Positions 43,625 to 52,573 are shown, numbered from the stretch's first letter. The stretch: DNA of 64,000 nt from Alphaproteobacteria bacterium (GCA_005884685.1 VBAH01000021.1:1-64000); one strand, 5' to 3'. Notes: generated by a model from the sequence alone, not told the origin. Numbers and translations: made by a program.

Positions 43625-43638
43625 GACAAACATGTTAG
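43625..43638 (+). promoter_or_regulatory. Shared 14-nt site GACAAACATGTTAG upstream of the ABC importer operon
   Basis: Identical to 47769-47782 before the TRAP operon. Centre AACATGTT is an 8-bp palindrome. It lies 44 nt before the ATG of the binding protein, overlapping a -35-like CGACA. The palindrome looks like a regulator half-site pair, e.g. of a GntR/FadR-type repressor; the regulator is not in the window. Confidence 0.6.
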
Positions 43639-43681
43639 CACCCGTGCGACAACAAACGGGCAGGCTCAGGGAGGAGTTTTC

Positions 43682-44848
43682 ATGCGCATGACCAAGATCG
43701 CCGCCGTGGCGGCAGTCGTCGCCGTCACCGGGCTTGCCGCGCCCGCATCCGCGCAGGCGCCGAAATCGCCGGTCGTCATCAACGTGGTCGATGTCGGCGG
43801 CGCGCTCGCGCTGCTGCAGGACGCGATCGAAGCCTACAAGACCAAGAACCCGACCTACGTGTCGCGCTTTACCTTCACCAAAGCGCCGGCGCCGGAGCTT
43901 CCCGGCAAGCTAAAGGCGATGCAGGCGGCAAACCGCGCCGACATCGAGCTGGTGCTCGGCGGGCTCGACATTCTCTCGGCCGGCCTCGAACAGAACCTGT
44001 GGGAGCCGCTGCTCACCAATCACGCGGCGAAATTCCCCGGCGTGAAGGACAATTACCTCGACCCTGCGAAGAAGATGCAGGAGCTCGCCAAGGATCAGGC
44101 GCTTGCGGTCGTGTTCATGCCGGCCGGCCCGCTGGTCGAATACAATCCCGCCAAGGTGAAGGAGCCGCCGACCACGCCGGCCGCGTTGCTCGCTTGGTGC
44201 AAGGCCAATCCGAACAAGTTCGTCTATGCGCGCCCGGCCAACTCCGGCCCCGGCCGCACCTTCCTGATGGGTCTCCCCTACCTCCTGGGTGACAAGGATC
44301 CGAAGGATCCGGTCAATGGCTGGGAAAAGACCTGGGCCTATCTCAAGGACCTCAATTCCTGCATCGAGTATTACCCGACCGGCACCGGCATCGTGATGAA
44401 GGAGCTGGGCGAGGGCACGCGCGAGATGACAGTCACGATGACCGGCTGGGACATCAACCCGCGCGCACTCGGCATCGTGCCGAAGGAGTTCAAGGTCGCG
44501 CCGTTCGACAACATGACTTGGGTGAACGACACGCAATACCTGATGGTGCCGAAGGGCGTCACCGGCGAGAAGCTCGATGTCGTGCTCGATCTGATCAAGT
44601 TCCTGCTCGAGCCGCAGCAGCAGGCGATGACCTACGACAAGGGATATTTCTATCCCGGTCCCGCGGTGAAAAACGTGCCGGTCTCGATGGCGCCGAAGGA
44701 GAGCCAGGACGTCATCAGGGAATTCGGGCGTGACGAATACGCCGGCTGGATCGCCAAATTCCCCCACGCCCAGCCGCTCGACTCCAAGCCGATGGTCGAC
44801 GCGTTCCGCATCTGGGACCAGCAGGTCGGCGCGCAGAAGACGAAGTGA
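43682..44848 (+). CDS. Periplasmic binding protein of an ABC importer (polyamine/iron-type fold)
   Basis: A 388-residue binding protein with a signal peptide (AAVAAVVAVTGLAAPASA, cleavage before QAPK). VVINVVDVGGALALLQDAIEAYKTKNP starts the mature chain; the WEPLLTNHAAKFPGVKDNY and LVEYNPAKVKEPPTTPAALLAWCKANPNKFVYARPANSGPGRTF regions fit binding proteins of the PotD/FbpA-like class. Ligand unknown. First gene of a four-gene operon with ATPase and two permeases. A strong hairpin pair follows the stop codon. Confidence 0.88.
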   Translation: MRMTKIAAVAAVVAVTGLAAPASAQAPKSPVVINVVDVGGALALLQDAIEAYKTKNPTYVSRFTFTKAPAPELPGKLKAMQAANRADIELVLGGLDILSAGLEQNLWEPLLTNHAAKFPGVKDNYLDPAKKMQELAKDQALAVVFMPAGPLVEYNPAKVKEPPTTPAALLAWCKANPNKFVYARPANSGPGRTFLMGLPYLLGDKDPKDPVNGWEKTWAYLKDLNSCIEYYPTGTGIVMKELGEGTREMTVTMTGWDINPRALGIVPKEFKVAPFDNMTWVNDTQYLMVPKGVTGEKLDVVLDLIKFLLEPQQQAMTYDKGYFYPGPAVKNVPVSMAPKESQDVIREFGRDEYAGWIAKFPHAQPLDSKPMVDAFRIWDQQVGAQKTK

Positions 44849-44861
44849 CCCCTCCTTTTAT

Positions 44862-44917
44862 CCCTCCCCCGCTTGCGGGGAGGGTAGGGTGGGGGCGCGC
44901 GGCACTCGGTGCCGCGC
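44862..44917 (+). other. Two GC hairpins after the ABC binding protein gene
   Basis: CCCTCCCC/GGGGAGGG (44862-44884) and GCGCGGCAC/GTGCCGCGC (44897-44917). No U-tract follows either, so partial terminator or mRNA stability element is more likely than full termination; the ATPase gene starts 15 nt later. Confidence 0.65.
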
Positions 44918-44932
44918 TGCCGAGGTCATTTG

Positions 44933-46006
44933 ATGAATCAGCTATTCAAAGAACTCCGCCTCGCGGGAGTATCGCGGCACTTCGACAATCCGAGCGGCCA
45001 GCGCGTCGCCGCGCTGCATGAACTCACGCTGACGATCAAGCGCGGCGAGTTCATCTGCCTGCTCGGACCCTCGGGCTGCGGCAAGACCACCGCGCTGAAC
45101 TGCATTGCCGGATTGCTGCCGGTCACCGGCGGCACGATCTCGCTCGACCAGCATCGGATCGATCTATTGCCGCCAGAGAAGCGCGGCTTCGGCATGGTGT
45201 TTCAGAACTACGCGCTGTTCCCGCACATGACAGTGCGCAAGAACGTCGCGTTCGGCTTGATGATGCGCGGCACGCCAGCCGGCGAAATCAAGACGCGGGT
45301 CGCGCGCGCGTTCGAGCTGGTGCAGCTCACCGGACACGAAGACAAGCTGCCGGGACAGTTATCCGGCGGACAGCAACAGCGCGTCGCGATCGCGCGCGCA
45401 ATCGTGATCGAGCCGCCTCTGCTGCTGATGGACGAGCCGCTGTCGAATCTCGACGCCAAACTGCGGCTTGAAATGCGCGCGGAAATCCGCCGCATTCATC
45501 GCCAGCTCGGCCGCACGACCATCTATGTGACGCACGATCAGGAGGAGGCGCTCTCGCTCGCCGACCGCATCGTGGTGATGAAGGACGGCCTGGTGCAGCA
45601 GGTCGCGACACCGGAAGAAGTCTATGCCCAGCCCGCGAACATTCACGTGGCGCGCTTCATGGGCTATCGCAACGTGCTGACGCTGAACGCCGGCACCCGC
45701 AACGGTCAGCGCATCGCACTCGAGGGCCAGGGCCTGACGCTCGAGGGCGCCGTGAAGCAGGACCCGGGCGGCAAGGCCGCCGTCGCGATCCGCCCCGAGG
45801 ATATCTCGGTCGGCAGCGGCCCCAATACGATCGCCGGCAAGATCGAGAACGTCGAATATGGCGGGCACGAGTCGCTGATCGACGTGCGCGCCGGAAACGA
45901 CGTGCTGCTGCATGTGCGCACCGGCGCGCGCGTGAAGATGGGCGAGGCTGTGACGCTCACCGTCGCGCCGGAGCGCGTGCTCGTCTATCTGGCGGAAACC
46001 GCATGA
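44933..46006 (+). CDS. ABC importer ATP-binding protein (PotA/FbpC type)
   Basis: A 357-residue ATPase. Walker A LLGPSGCGKTT, Q-loop FQNYALFPHM, signature LSGGQQQRVAIARAI, Walker B LLLMDEPLSNLDAKLR, H-loop YVTHDQEEA, then a C-terminal TOBE-like regulatory domain (about residues 245-357). ATG 44933 is used rather than 44909. It powers the importer formed with the two downstream permeases; overlaps the permease by 4 nt. Confidence 0.95.
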   Translation: MNQLFKELRLAGVSRHFDNPSGQRVAALHELTLTIKRGEFICLLGPSGCGKTTALNCIAGLLPVTGGTISLDQHRIDLLPPEKRGFGMVFQNYALFPHMTVRKNVAFGLMMRGTPAGEIKTRVARAFELVQLTGHEDKLPGQLSGGQQQRVAIARAIVIEPPLLLMDEPLSNLDAKLRLEMRAEIRRIHRQLGRTTIYVTHDQEEALSLADRIVVMKDGLVQQVATPEEVYAQPANIHVARFMGYRNVLTLNAGTRNGQRIALEGQGLTLEGAVKQDPGGKAAVAIRPEDISVGSGPNTIAGKIENVEYGGHESLIDVRAGNDVLLHVRTGARVKMGEAVTLTVAPERVLVYLAETA

Positions 46007-46875
46007 GCGCGATGGCGGCGCGATCGCCCTTCCGCACCGACGGCACGTGGTTGCTGGTCGGGCCGGCGGTGATCTTCCTCATGCTCTTCTTCATTTATCC
46101 GTTCGGCTACGGCTTCTGGCTCTCGTTCAATCCGGCCGAGGGCGCCTGGAGCGCCAACTACCAGAAATTCTTCTCCGATGAGCATCTGTGGCGCACGCTC
46201 ATCGTCACGTTCCAACTGTCGTTGCCCGTGACGATACTCAACGTCGGGCTCGCGCTGCCGATCGCGTTCCAGCTGCGGCGCAAGACGCGCTACCAGCGCT
46301 GGGTGACGACCCTGCTCGTCATTCCGATCACGCTCGGCACGGTGCTGATCGCCGAGGGCATGCTCACCTATTTCGGCCCACGCGGCTGGCTCTCACAGTT
46401 TCTGCAGCTCTTGCACATCTATGACGGGCCGATCCGGCTGACGCATAACTTCACCGGCGTGGTGTTGTCGCTGGTGATTTCGGGATTTCCATTCGCATTC
46501 CTGCTGACGCTTTCCTATGTCACCGGAATCGACCCGACTCTCGCGCGCGCCGCCGCTACCTTGGGGGCGGGGCCGTGGGATCAATTCCGGCACATCTATC
46601 TGCCGCTGCTCGCGCCCGGCCTCGCGATCACGTTCTGCTTGGCTTTCGTGCAAGCCTTCTCGGTGTTTCCATCCGCGGTGCTGGTCGGTGCGCCGTCCGG
46701 GCCGACGCGGGTGATCTCGCTTGCAGCCTATGAGGCGGCGTTCGAGCAATACGACTACTCGATGGCATCCGCCGTCGCGATGATAATGGGATTTGCACAG
46801 CTCATCGTTGTCGTCGCGGTGCTTGGACTGCGCCGCGGGCTTTACCGCGGTCCGGTCGGCGGAGGAAAGGGATGA
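46003..46875 (+). CDS. ABC importer permease, subunit 1
   Basis: A 290-residue permease with six transmembrane helices (VGPAVIFLMLFFIYPFGYGF; LSLVISGFPFAFLLTLSY; FAQLIVVVAVLGLRRGL). The EAA loop is ARAAATLGAGPWDQFRHIYLPLLAPG. It overlaps the ATPase (ATGA) and the next permease by 4 nt each. Confidence 0.93.
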   Translation: MSAMAARSPFRTDGTWLLVGPAVIFLMLFFIYPFGYGFWLSFNPAEGAWSANYQKFFSDEHLWRTLIVTFQLSLPVTILNVGLALPIAFQLRRKTRYQRWVTTLLVIPITLGTVLIAEGMLTYFGPRGWLSQFLQLLHIYDGPIRLTHNFTGVVLSLVISGFPFAFLLTLSYVTGIDPTLARAAATLGAGPWDQFRHIYLPLLAPGLAITFCLAFVQAFSVFPSAVLVGAPSGPTRVISLAAYEAAFEQYDYSMASAVAMIMGFAQLIVVVAVLGLRRGLYRGPVGGGKG

Positions 46876-47723
46876 GCGCGCCCTCGGAACGCCGCCACTG
46901 GTTCTACAGCGTCTGGAGCGGCCTGCTGCTCGGCCTGATGGCATTCTTCATCCTCAACATCGGCCTGATGGTCGCGGCCGTCGTCACCAACTCGTTTGGG
47001 CGCCGCTGGCTCGGCACCTGGCTGCCCGAAGGCTACACGACGCAGTGGTATGCGGCGGCCTGGAAGGAATTCCAGCTTGGCGACGTGTTGTGGGTCACGG
47101 CCGAGGTGGTACTGGTCGTCGTCGCGCTGTCGATCATCATCGGCGTGCCGGCGGCCTACGCGTTGGCGCGCAGGCAATTCCGCGGCAAGCAGCTCGTGAT
47201 GCTGTTGTTCATCCTGCCGCTGATCATCCCGCCGATCACCTACGGCATCCCGATGGCGACGGTGATGTATCAGGCGCACCTTGGCGGCACGCTCTCGGGC
47301 GTTATCCTGTCCAACCTCGTCCCGGCGCTGCCATTCGTCATCCTGGTGATGACGCCCTTCATCGAGCAGATCGACCCGACCCTGGAATCGGCCGCGCGCG
47401 TCTTCGGCGCCAACACACTGCGCATCTTCTGGCATGTGCTGATCCCGCTGCTGATGCCAGGAATCCTTGCGGCGTCGCTGCTTGTTCTGGTGCGGACGAT
47501 CGCGATGTTCGAGCTCACCTTTCTCACCGCCGGCCCGGACTCGCAGACTTTAGTGGTCGCGCTCTATTACGCGGTGTTCGCCGCCGGCGTGCGTGCGCCG
47601 CAATCGGTCGACGCGATGGCGATGGTCTACATGGCGGCGACGCTGGTGTGGCTGCTGATCGCGCTACGTTTCGTCAACCCGACCCAGCTTGTCAGCCGCG
47701 TGAAGGAGCAGCCTGCCCACTAG
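46872..47723 (+). CDS. ABC importer permease, subunit 2
   Basis: A 283-residue permease, six helices, EAA loop ESAARVFGANTLRIFWHVLIPLLMPG. Typical second permease of a PotC-type importer. Ends the four-gene operon; 43 nt later is the second 14-nt regulatory site. Confidence 0.93.
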   Translation: MSAPSERRHWFYSVWSGLLLGLMAFFILNIGLMVAAVVTNSFGRRWLGTWLPEGYTTQWYAAAWKEFQLGDVLWVTAEVVLVVVALSIIIGVPAAYALARRQFRGKQLVMLLFILPLIIPPITYGIPMATVMYQAHLGGTLSGVILSNLVPALPFVILVMTPFIEQIDPTLESAARVFGANTLRIFWHVLIPLLMPGILAASLLVLVRTIAMFELTFLTAGPDSQTLVVALYYAVFAAGVRAPQSVDAMAMVYMAATLVWLLIALRFVNPTQLVSRVKEQPAH

Positions 47724-47766
47724 GAACGCGGCGCGGGATAATGCCGGGATCGGAGGCTGTGGTTCA

Positions 47767-47782
47767 TTGACAAACATGTTAG
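47767..47782 (+). promoter_or_regulatory. TTGACA-like -35 overlapping shared 14-nt site before the TRAP operon
   Basis: TTGACA (47767-47772) is contained in the repeat GACAAACATGTTAG (47769-47782), identical to that at 43625. A regulator bound at the AACATGTT palindrome would cover the -35 side of the promoter. 60 nt before the dctP ATG. Confidence 0.6.
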
Positions 47783-47841
47783 TGGCCACATACCGTTCGG
47801 CAAAACGACAACGCAAAACTCGGCTTCAAGGGAGGGACTTC

Positions 47842-48816
47842 ATGCGCATGATTGCTGCGGCCGTAACGGCCGCATTGCTCGGCCTCGCGCCCGCGCAGGC
47901 GCAGCAGATCACCGCCAAGTATTCCGGCATCCAGCCGCTCGACCACCCATCGACCTACAGCGAGAAGTATTTCGCCGAGGAAGTGGGCGTCCTCACCAAG
48001 GGCACGGTGAAGGTCGAGGCGTACGCCAACACGCAGCTCGGCGATGCGGTCGTGAGCGTGCAGAGCGTGCGCAACGGCACCATCGGCTTCGCCACCGTCT
48101 CGACCGCGAATCTCAATCAGGTCGTGCCGGCGATGGACATGTATTCGCTGCCCTTCCTGTTCAAGAACGAGGCGCATTTCTGGTGGTTCCTGGCGCAGCC
48201 GCAGGCGGCCGAACTGGCCCAGCAAATGGAGGCCAAGGGCATCAAGATCATCGCCTACATGGACTCCGGGGCGCGCAACTTCTTCTCGCAGAAAGCGATC
48301 CGCTCGCCGGACGACATGAAGGGCGAAAAAATCCGCGTGATGGCCTCGCCCGTGATGGTCAACACCATGAAGGCGCTGGGCGCGACCGGCGTGCCGGTGG
48401 CATGGGCCGAGCTCTACACCGCGCTGCAGACCGGTGTGGTGGACGGTGCGGAAAACAATCACCCCTCCGTGGTCGCGAAGAAGTTCTACGAGGTGTCGAA
48501 GTACTACACTCTCGATGAGCACATGCGCATCCCGGACACGATCATCATGTCGATGAAGCTGTGGAATCAGCTCAATGACGACCAGAAGAAAGCGGTGCTC
48601 GAAGCCGGCCAGCGGGCACAGGCGTATATGCGCGGTGCGTGGCATGTGTCCGAGGTCAAGGACCTCCAGGAACTCAAAAGCAAGTTCACCGAGATCGTGA
48701 CGCCCGACAAGGCGCCGTTCGTCAAGGCGGTGTCGGGACTGGTGGCGGAAGAGGGCAAGCGGCTCGGCGTGGAAAAGACCATCGCCTTCATTCTCGACAG
48801 CCAGAAGAACTTCTGA
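47842..48816 (+). CDS. dctP: TRAP transporter solute-binding protein
   Basis: A 324-residue DctP protein. Signal peptide MRMIAAAVTAALLGLAPAQA, cleavage before QQIT. GVLTKGTVKVEAYANTQLGDAVVSVQSVRNGTIGFA, FAEEVG, KGEKIRVMASPVMVNTMKALGATGVPVAWAELYTALQTGVVDGAENN with the conserved Arg, and KFYEVSKYYTLDEH are classic. ATG 47842 follows AAGGGAGGGAC. Likely ligand a C4 or other carboxylate. Confidence 0.93.
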   Translation: MRMIAAAVTAALLGLAPAQAQQITAKYSGIQPLDHPSTYSEKYFAEEVGVLTKGTVKVEAYANTQLGDAVVSVQSVRNGTIGFATVSTANLNQVVPAMDMYSLPFLFKNEAHFWWFLAQPQAAELAQQMEAKGIKIIAYMDSGARNFFSQKAIRSPDDMKGEKIRVMASPVMVNTMKALGATGVPVAWAELYTALQTGVVDGAENNHPSVVAKKFYEVSKYYTLDEHMRIPDTIIMSMKLWNQLNDDQKKAVLEAGQRAQAYMRGAWHVSEVKDLQELKSKFTEIVTPDKAPFVKAVSGLVAEEGKRLGVEKTIAFILDSQKNF

Positions 48817-48841
48817 GGGAAGCGCGGGGGCGCGACGTACT

Positions 48842-48866
48842 GGGCGGCGGTGATCCGCCGCCCTTT
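48842..48866 (+). other. Terminator-like hairpin in dctP-dctQ gap
   Basis: Perfect 9-bp stem GGGCGGCGG / CCGCCGCCC with TGAT loop, then CTTTGC. Weak U-tract, so partial termination or 3' protection giving excess binding protein is likely. Confidence 0.7.
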
Positions 48867-48870
48867 GCGT

Positions 48871-48919
48871 GCGCATGATCCCGAAAAGTGGAATCCGGTT
48901 TTCGGATCAGATCATGCGC
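48871..48919. repeat. Hyphomicrobiales-type GCATGATC repeat in dctP-dctQ gap
   Basis: GCGCATGATC ... GATCATGCGC ends around AAAAGTGGAATCCGGTTTTC. This is a well-known dispersed palindrome in the Bradyrhizobium group. It sits 17 nt before the TTG start of dctQ. Confidence 0.8.
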
Positions 48920-48936
48920 CAAAGCTGGGGGATATC

Positions 48937-49452
48937 TTGAAGTTTCTCGATCTGCTGGACCGTTTCGCCTCGTTGTTGTTCGCCGTGGTGAAATGGGTCT
49001 GTATCGTGCTCGCGAGCGCGCTGTTCATCATCGTGGTCGCGGCGGTCGTCGCCCGCTACGGCTTCGGTCAGGCGGTGTCGTGGACCGAGGAGGTGCCGCG
49101 CTATCTCCTGGTCTGGATCTCGTTTCTCGCGGCCGCGGTCGGCGTGCTCAATCGCGACCATGTCGGCTTCGACGTTCTGTTCAACGCGCTGCCAAGGCCG
49201 GTGCGCCGCGTGCTGGGCGTGACCCTGAGCGCACTGATCCTGATGTTCGGCTGGATCGTGTTCCGCTACGGCATCACGTTCGTGCAGGACTTCGGCGACG
49301 ACCTGATGGAGACGATCCCCTTCACCAACAATTGGTACTACCCGGCGATGCCGGTCTGCGGCTTCCTGATCATGGTGTTCGCCTTCAAGCTCATCGTCGA
49401 CGAGATCGTGCGGCCCGAGGCGGCCGCGATCACCGGCACGAGCGTGGATTGA
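48937..49452 (+). CDS. dctQ: TRAP transporter small permease
   Basis: A 171-residue four-helix protein starting at TTG 48937 behind GGGGGA: MKFLDLLDRFASLLFAVVKWVCIVLASALFII, WTEEVPRYLLVWISFLAAAVGVLNRDHVGFDVLFNALP and the PAMPVCGFLIMVFAFKLIVDEI helix. It joins DctM to form the membrane unit. Ends 3 nt before dctM. Confidence 0.9.
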   Translation: MKFLDLLDRFASLLFAVVKWVCIVLASALFIIVVAAVVARYGFGQAVSWTEEVPRYLLVWISFLAAAVGVLNRDHVGFDVLFNALPRPVRRVLGVTLSALILMFGWIVFRYGITFVQDFGDDLMETIPFTNNWYYPAMPVCGFLIMVFAFKLIVDEIVRPEAAAITGTSVD

Positions 49453-49455
49453 GCC

Positions 49456-50745
49456 ATGACGCTCATCATCCTCGGCCTCGCGTTCATTCTGCTGGTCGCG
49501 CTCGGAATGCCGATCTCGTTTGCGGTCGGCGTCTCGACCGTGTTCGCCACCTTGCTGCTGCCGGGCGTGGACAACGCCACGATCGTTCAGCGCATGCTCA
49601 CCGGCATCAATACCTTCCCGCTGCTTGCGGTCATTTTCTTCGTGTTCGCCGGCACCTTGATGGCGCGCGGCGGCATCGCGCGCCGCCTCGTGCTGATGGC
49701 GGAGGTGCTGGTCGGCTGGCTGCCGGGCAGCCTCGCGCAGATCGTCTGCGTCGCTTCGATGTTTTTCGGCGGCGTCACCGGTTCGGCGGTCGCAGAGGTT
49801 TCCTCGATCGGCGCGATGATGATCCCGGCGATGGAGAAGGACGGCTATTCGCGCCGCTTCGCGACCGCGATCGTGCTGACCGCCGCCACCATGGGTCCGA
49901 TCATTCCGCCGTCCATCGGCATGATCGTGTTCGCGCATGTGGCCGGGAATGTCTCGATCGCGGCGCTGTTTCTCGCCGGCGTCATTCCCGGCGTGATGAT
50001 CGGCCTGTCGCTGATGATCGCCTCGTTCATCCACGGCAAGCTCTATCACCAGAAGATCCTGCCGAAGCTGGAGCCGCGCGAGAAAGTGCGCCGCATCATC
50101 GACGGCGTCGCCGGCGTGTTCACCATGGTGATCATCCTTGGCGGCATCATCTCGGGCGTATTCACGGCGACCGAGGCGGGAGCCGCGGCGGCCGTCTACG
50201 CGCTGTTCCTGACGGTCTTCGTCTACAGGGAGATCAAGATCTCCGACCTTCCGGAGATCATCTGGGAATGCTGCGTCACCAACGCCGTGGTGATGCTGCT
50301 GATCGCGACGTGCTCGGTCTATGCGTGGATTCTCACCTACGAGAATCTGCCGAACATGCTGGCGGACAATTTCTTCAATCTGATCCACAGCAAATGGGCG
50401 TGCCTGCTCATTCTCAAACTGTTCCTGCTGGTCGTCGGCATGTTCGTCGACATGACGCCGGCGCTGATCATGCTGGTGCCGATGCTGCTGCCGCTGGCGG
50501 TCAAGTTCGACATCAGCCTCGTCCATCTCGGCCTGATCATGGTGATCAACCTCTCGTTCGGACTGACCACGCCGCCGGTCGGAACGGCGTTGTTCGTGGC
50601 GCTCAAGGTCGGGCGGATCTCGATGGAGAAGATCATTCCGCCGCTTTTGCCATTGCTGGCCTGCATGTGCGTCGTGCTGCTGTTCGTGACCTACGTGCCG
50701 GAAGTCTACATGTGGCTGCCGCGCAGCTTCGGTCTCGTCAAATAG
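49456..50745 (+). CDS. dctM: TRAP transporter large permease
   Basis: A 429-residue DctM with about 12 membrane helices. GMPISFAVGVSTVFATLLL, FFGGVTGSAVAEVSSIGAMMIPAM, MGPIIPPSIGMIVFAHVAGNVS and NLSFGLTTPPVGTALFVALKVG are family hallmarks. It is the Na+-driven channel of the importer. Its 3' end overlaps the convergent EamA gene by 8 nt. Confidence 0.95.
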   Translation: MTLIILGLAFILLVALGMPISFAVGVSTVFATLLLPGVDNATIVQRMLTGINTFPLLAVIFFVFAGTLMARGGIARRLVLMAEVLVGWLPGSLAQIVCVASMFFGGVTGSAVAEVSSIGAMMIPAMEKDGYSRRFATAIVLTAATMGPIIPPSIGMIVFAHVAGNVSIAALFLAGVIPGVMIGLSLMIASFIHGKLYHQKILPKLEPREKVRRIIDGVAGVFTMVIILGGIISGVFTATEAGAAAAVYALFLTVFVYREIKISDLPEIIWECCVTNAVVMLLIATCSVYAWILTYENLPNMLADNFFNLIHSKWACLLILKLFLLVVGMFVDMTPALIMLVPMLLPLAVKFDISLVHLGLIMVINLSFGLTTPPVGTALFVALKVGRISMEKIIPPLLPLLACMCVVLLFVTYVPEVYMWLPRSFGLVK

Positions 50746-51586
50746 CGCGCGGCTTCCACCACACCAGCGCGACGCCGAGCGTCGCCGCCGCAAGGCCGAT
50801 CAGCGCGGCCGGCTTCAGGTGCTCGTCGAGCAGAGCCCATGCGATCAGCGCCGAGGCGCCCGGAACGACGAAGAAGCCGGACGCGGCTTTCGCGGCGCCA
50901 TAACGATCCATCATGAAATTGTAGATCGCCATTCCGCCGATCGACATGAACAGCACGTTCCAGGTCATCGCGGCGATCAGGCTCGGGGTCCAATGGACAT
51001 GCGGGGTCTCGAGGAATGCCGCGAGCGCGATCGCGAGCAGCGCGCCGCCGATCAGCTGCACGGCGGTCGCCTCGAACGGCGGCACATCCGCAGCGAATTT
51101 CTTCAGGTAGAGCGTCCCGCCCGACAGTCCGAACAGGCTCAAGGCCAACAGCGCCATGATGCCGTAGTCGGCATCGTGCGGCACGCCGAGCACCACGCCG
51201 GCAAGCCCGAGCGCAAAGCCGAGCCACTGCCACCAGCGGAACGTTTCGCCGAGCACGAGCACGCCGAGCGCGGCAGTGAGGATCGGATGAAAGGCATGCA
51301 CCAGTGCGGTCGGCGTCGCCGCGACGCTCACCAGCGCGGCATGGGCGGTCGAGAGCGCAAGCCCGTGCACCAGCGCGCCGCCGATGAGGAGATGGGGCCA
51401 GCGCCGGTGCACCGGTCCCCACGGACGTTTGAGCACCAGCACCACGACGATCGCGGCAGCCGCCGCAATCGAGAGGCGCAGCGCGACGAAGGCGTAGGGG
51501 CTGATGTCGGCAAGCCCGGTCTTGGCCGCCGCATAGGACGAGGCCCACAATATCGCGAACACGAAGGGAAGGGTGGCGGGAAGCAA
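50738..51586 (-). CDS. EamA-family drug/metabolite exporter
   Basis: A 282-residue transporter with ten helices in two EamA halves (LPATLPFVFAILWASSYAAAKTGL; LIGGALVHGLALSTAHAALV; ALIGLAAATLGVALVWW). Exports small metabolites or amino acids; specificity unknown. The best start is TTG 51586 (MLPATLPF), since no ATG lies near the N-terminus. Confidence 0.82.
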   Translation of the reverse strand: MLPATLPFVFAILWASSYAAAKTGLADISPYAFVALRLSIAAAAAIVVVLVLKRPWGPVHRRWPHLLIGGALVHGLALSTAHAALVSVAATPTALVHAFHPILTAALGVLVLGETFRWWQWLGFALGLAGVVLGVPHDADYGIMALLALSLFGLSGGTLYLKKFAADVPPFEATAVQLIGGALLAIALAAFLETPHVHWTPSLIAAMTWNVLFMSIGGMAIYNFMMDRYGAAKAASGFFVVPGASALIAWALLDEHLKPAALIGLAAATLGVALVWWKPRAI

Positions 51587-51791
51587 AGTGCGCCTTTCGC
51601 AGGAGGGGCCGCGAATCCCGTATAGCCGGTTACCGGCCGCTCCGCCCTTCGCGCTTTGGCGAAACAGCCTTCGCGCCGCGCATATCAGGTCGGGTTCCCA
51701 AGCCCAGCGCAAATCAACCGTTTGTTAACCATGTTTTTGCACGCTGCGTGCCGAACGCAGCGTTTGCGCCTTGATTCCCTGGAGATCTCAA

Positions 51792-52190
51792 ATGGAACCG
51801 TTTCGTCAGTCCGCGCGGCCGCGCTCGAGTCTCGCGGGCGCTGAAAACATTCTGCGCATCGGTCGCGGCGAGAAGCTCCAGACGCCTCCGGCCGTGCGCG
51901 ATGGCGAATTGATGCGTAAGGGCCAGGCCGCGCTCGATCTGGTCAGCCAGGTCGCAGACACGATCTCGGCCACCGAAGATCGGATTGAATCGCTGCTGGT
52001 GCGTGCGCTCGAGCAGCTCAAGGCCATGGAAGAGCGCAACCGCGTGCTGGAGGCGCGCGCCGTGGAGGCTGAAGCGCGCGCGCGCGAAGCCGAGAAATGG
52101 CTGATGCGGCTGCATGTCGAGATGGAAGACAAGTTCACGTCGTGGAAGGGCGCGCAGGCGCGCAATCTGGCGGGGTCGGCGGCGGCCTGA
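51792..52190 (+). CDS. Small coiled-coil protein
   Basis: A 132-residue protein. Residues about 45-105 form a long heptad-rich helix (VADTISATEDRIESLLVRALEQLKAMEERNRVLEARAVEAEARAREAEKWL in parts), a likely dimeric coiled coil. N-terminal 40 residues contain RSSLAGAENILRIGRGEKLQ. No signal peptide. I have no family name; similar proteins seem widespread in the group. Confidence 0.7.
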   Translation: MEPFRQSARPRSSLAGAENILRIGRGEKLQTPPAVRDGELMRKGQAALDLVSQVADTISATEDRIESLLVRALEQLKAMEERNRVLEARAVEAEARAREAEKWLMRLHVEMEDKFTSWKGAQARNLAGSAAA

Positions 52191-52282
52191 ACTGATCAAG
52201 GCGCAGTTCGGCACGACTGATCCATAGACGCGGGTCATATCTCTCCCGGCCGAGACCGGCTGATCTGACACGAGGGGCAAAC

Positions 52283-52558
52283 ATGGCGCGTTCGCTCCTG
52301 CTGCTCGCGATCCTGCTCGCCTCGTGGGCGACCCCGGGCCATGCCCAGCTTCCCGGCAGCACCAATCCGCCGCTGCCGTTGCCGCCGTTTCTGACGCCGC
52401 GCGGCACGCCGGAAGATCAGCGCAATTGCCGGCCTGATGCCGCGAAGCTGTGCAAGGACGTGATGGGCAATGACGATGCGGTGCTGCGCTGCTTCCAGGC
52501 GCGGCGCGCCGAACTCAGCCCGGCCTGCCGTGGCGTGCTGGAGAAGTACGGACGCTAA
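52283..52558 (+). CDS. Small secreted protein with Cys-rich repeat
   Basis: A 91-residue protein with a signal peptide (LLLLAILLASWATPGHA, cleavage before QLPG), a Pro-rich spacer and a C-terminal CRPDAAKLCKDVMGNDDAVLRCFQARRAELSPACRGVL segment with four Cys, resembling one cysteine-rich GLG1-type repeat. Two disulfides likely. Role unknown. Confidence 0.75.
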   Translation: MARSLLLLAILLASWATPGHAQLPGSTNPPLPLPPFLTPRGTPEDQRNCRPDAAKLCKDVMGNDDAVLRCFQARRAELSPACRGVLEKYGR

Positions 52559-52573
52559 AGCGCCCTTCCGGGT

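Noticed and set aside
48907-50793. Long antisense open frame opposite dctQ and dctM
   Set aside because: His/Asp/Arg-rich low-information sequence; mirror of the TRAP permease genes.
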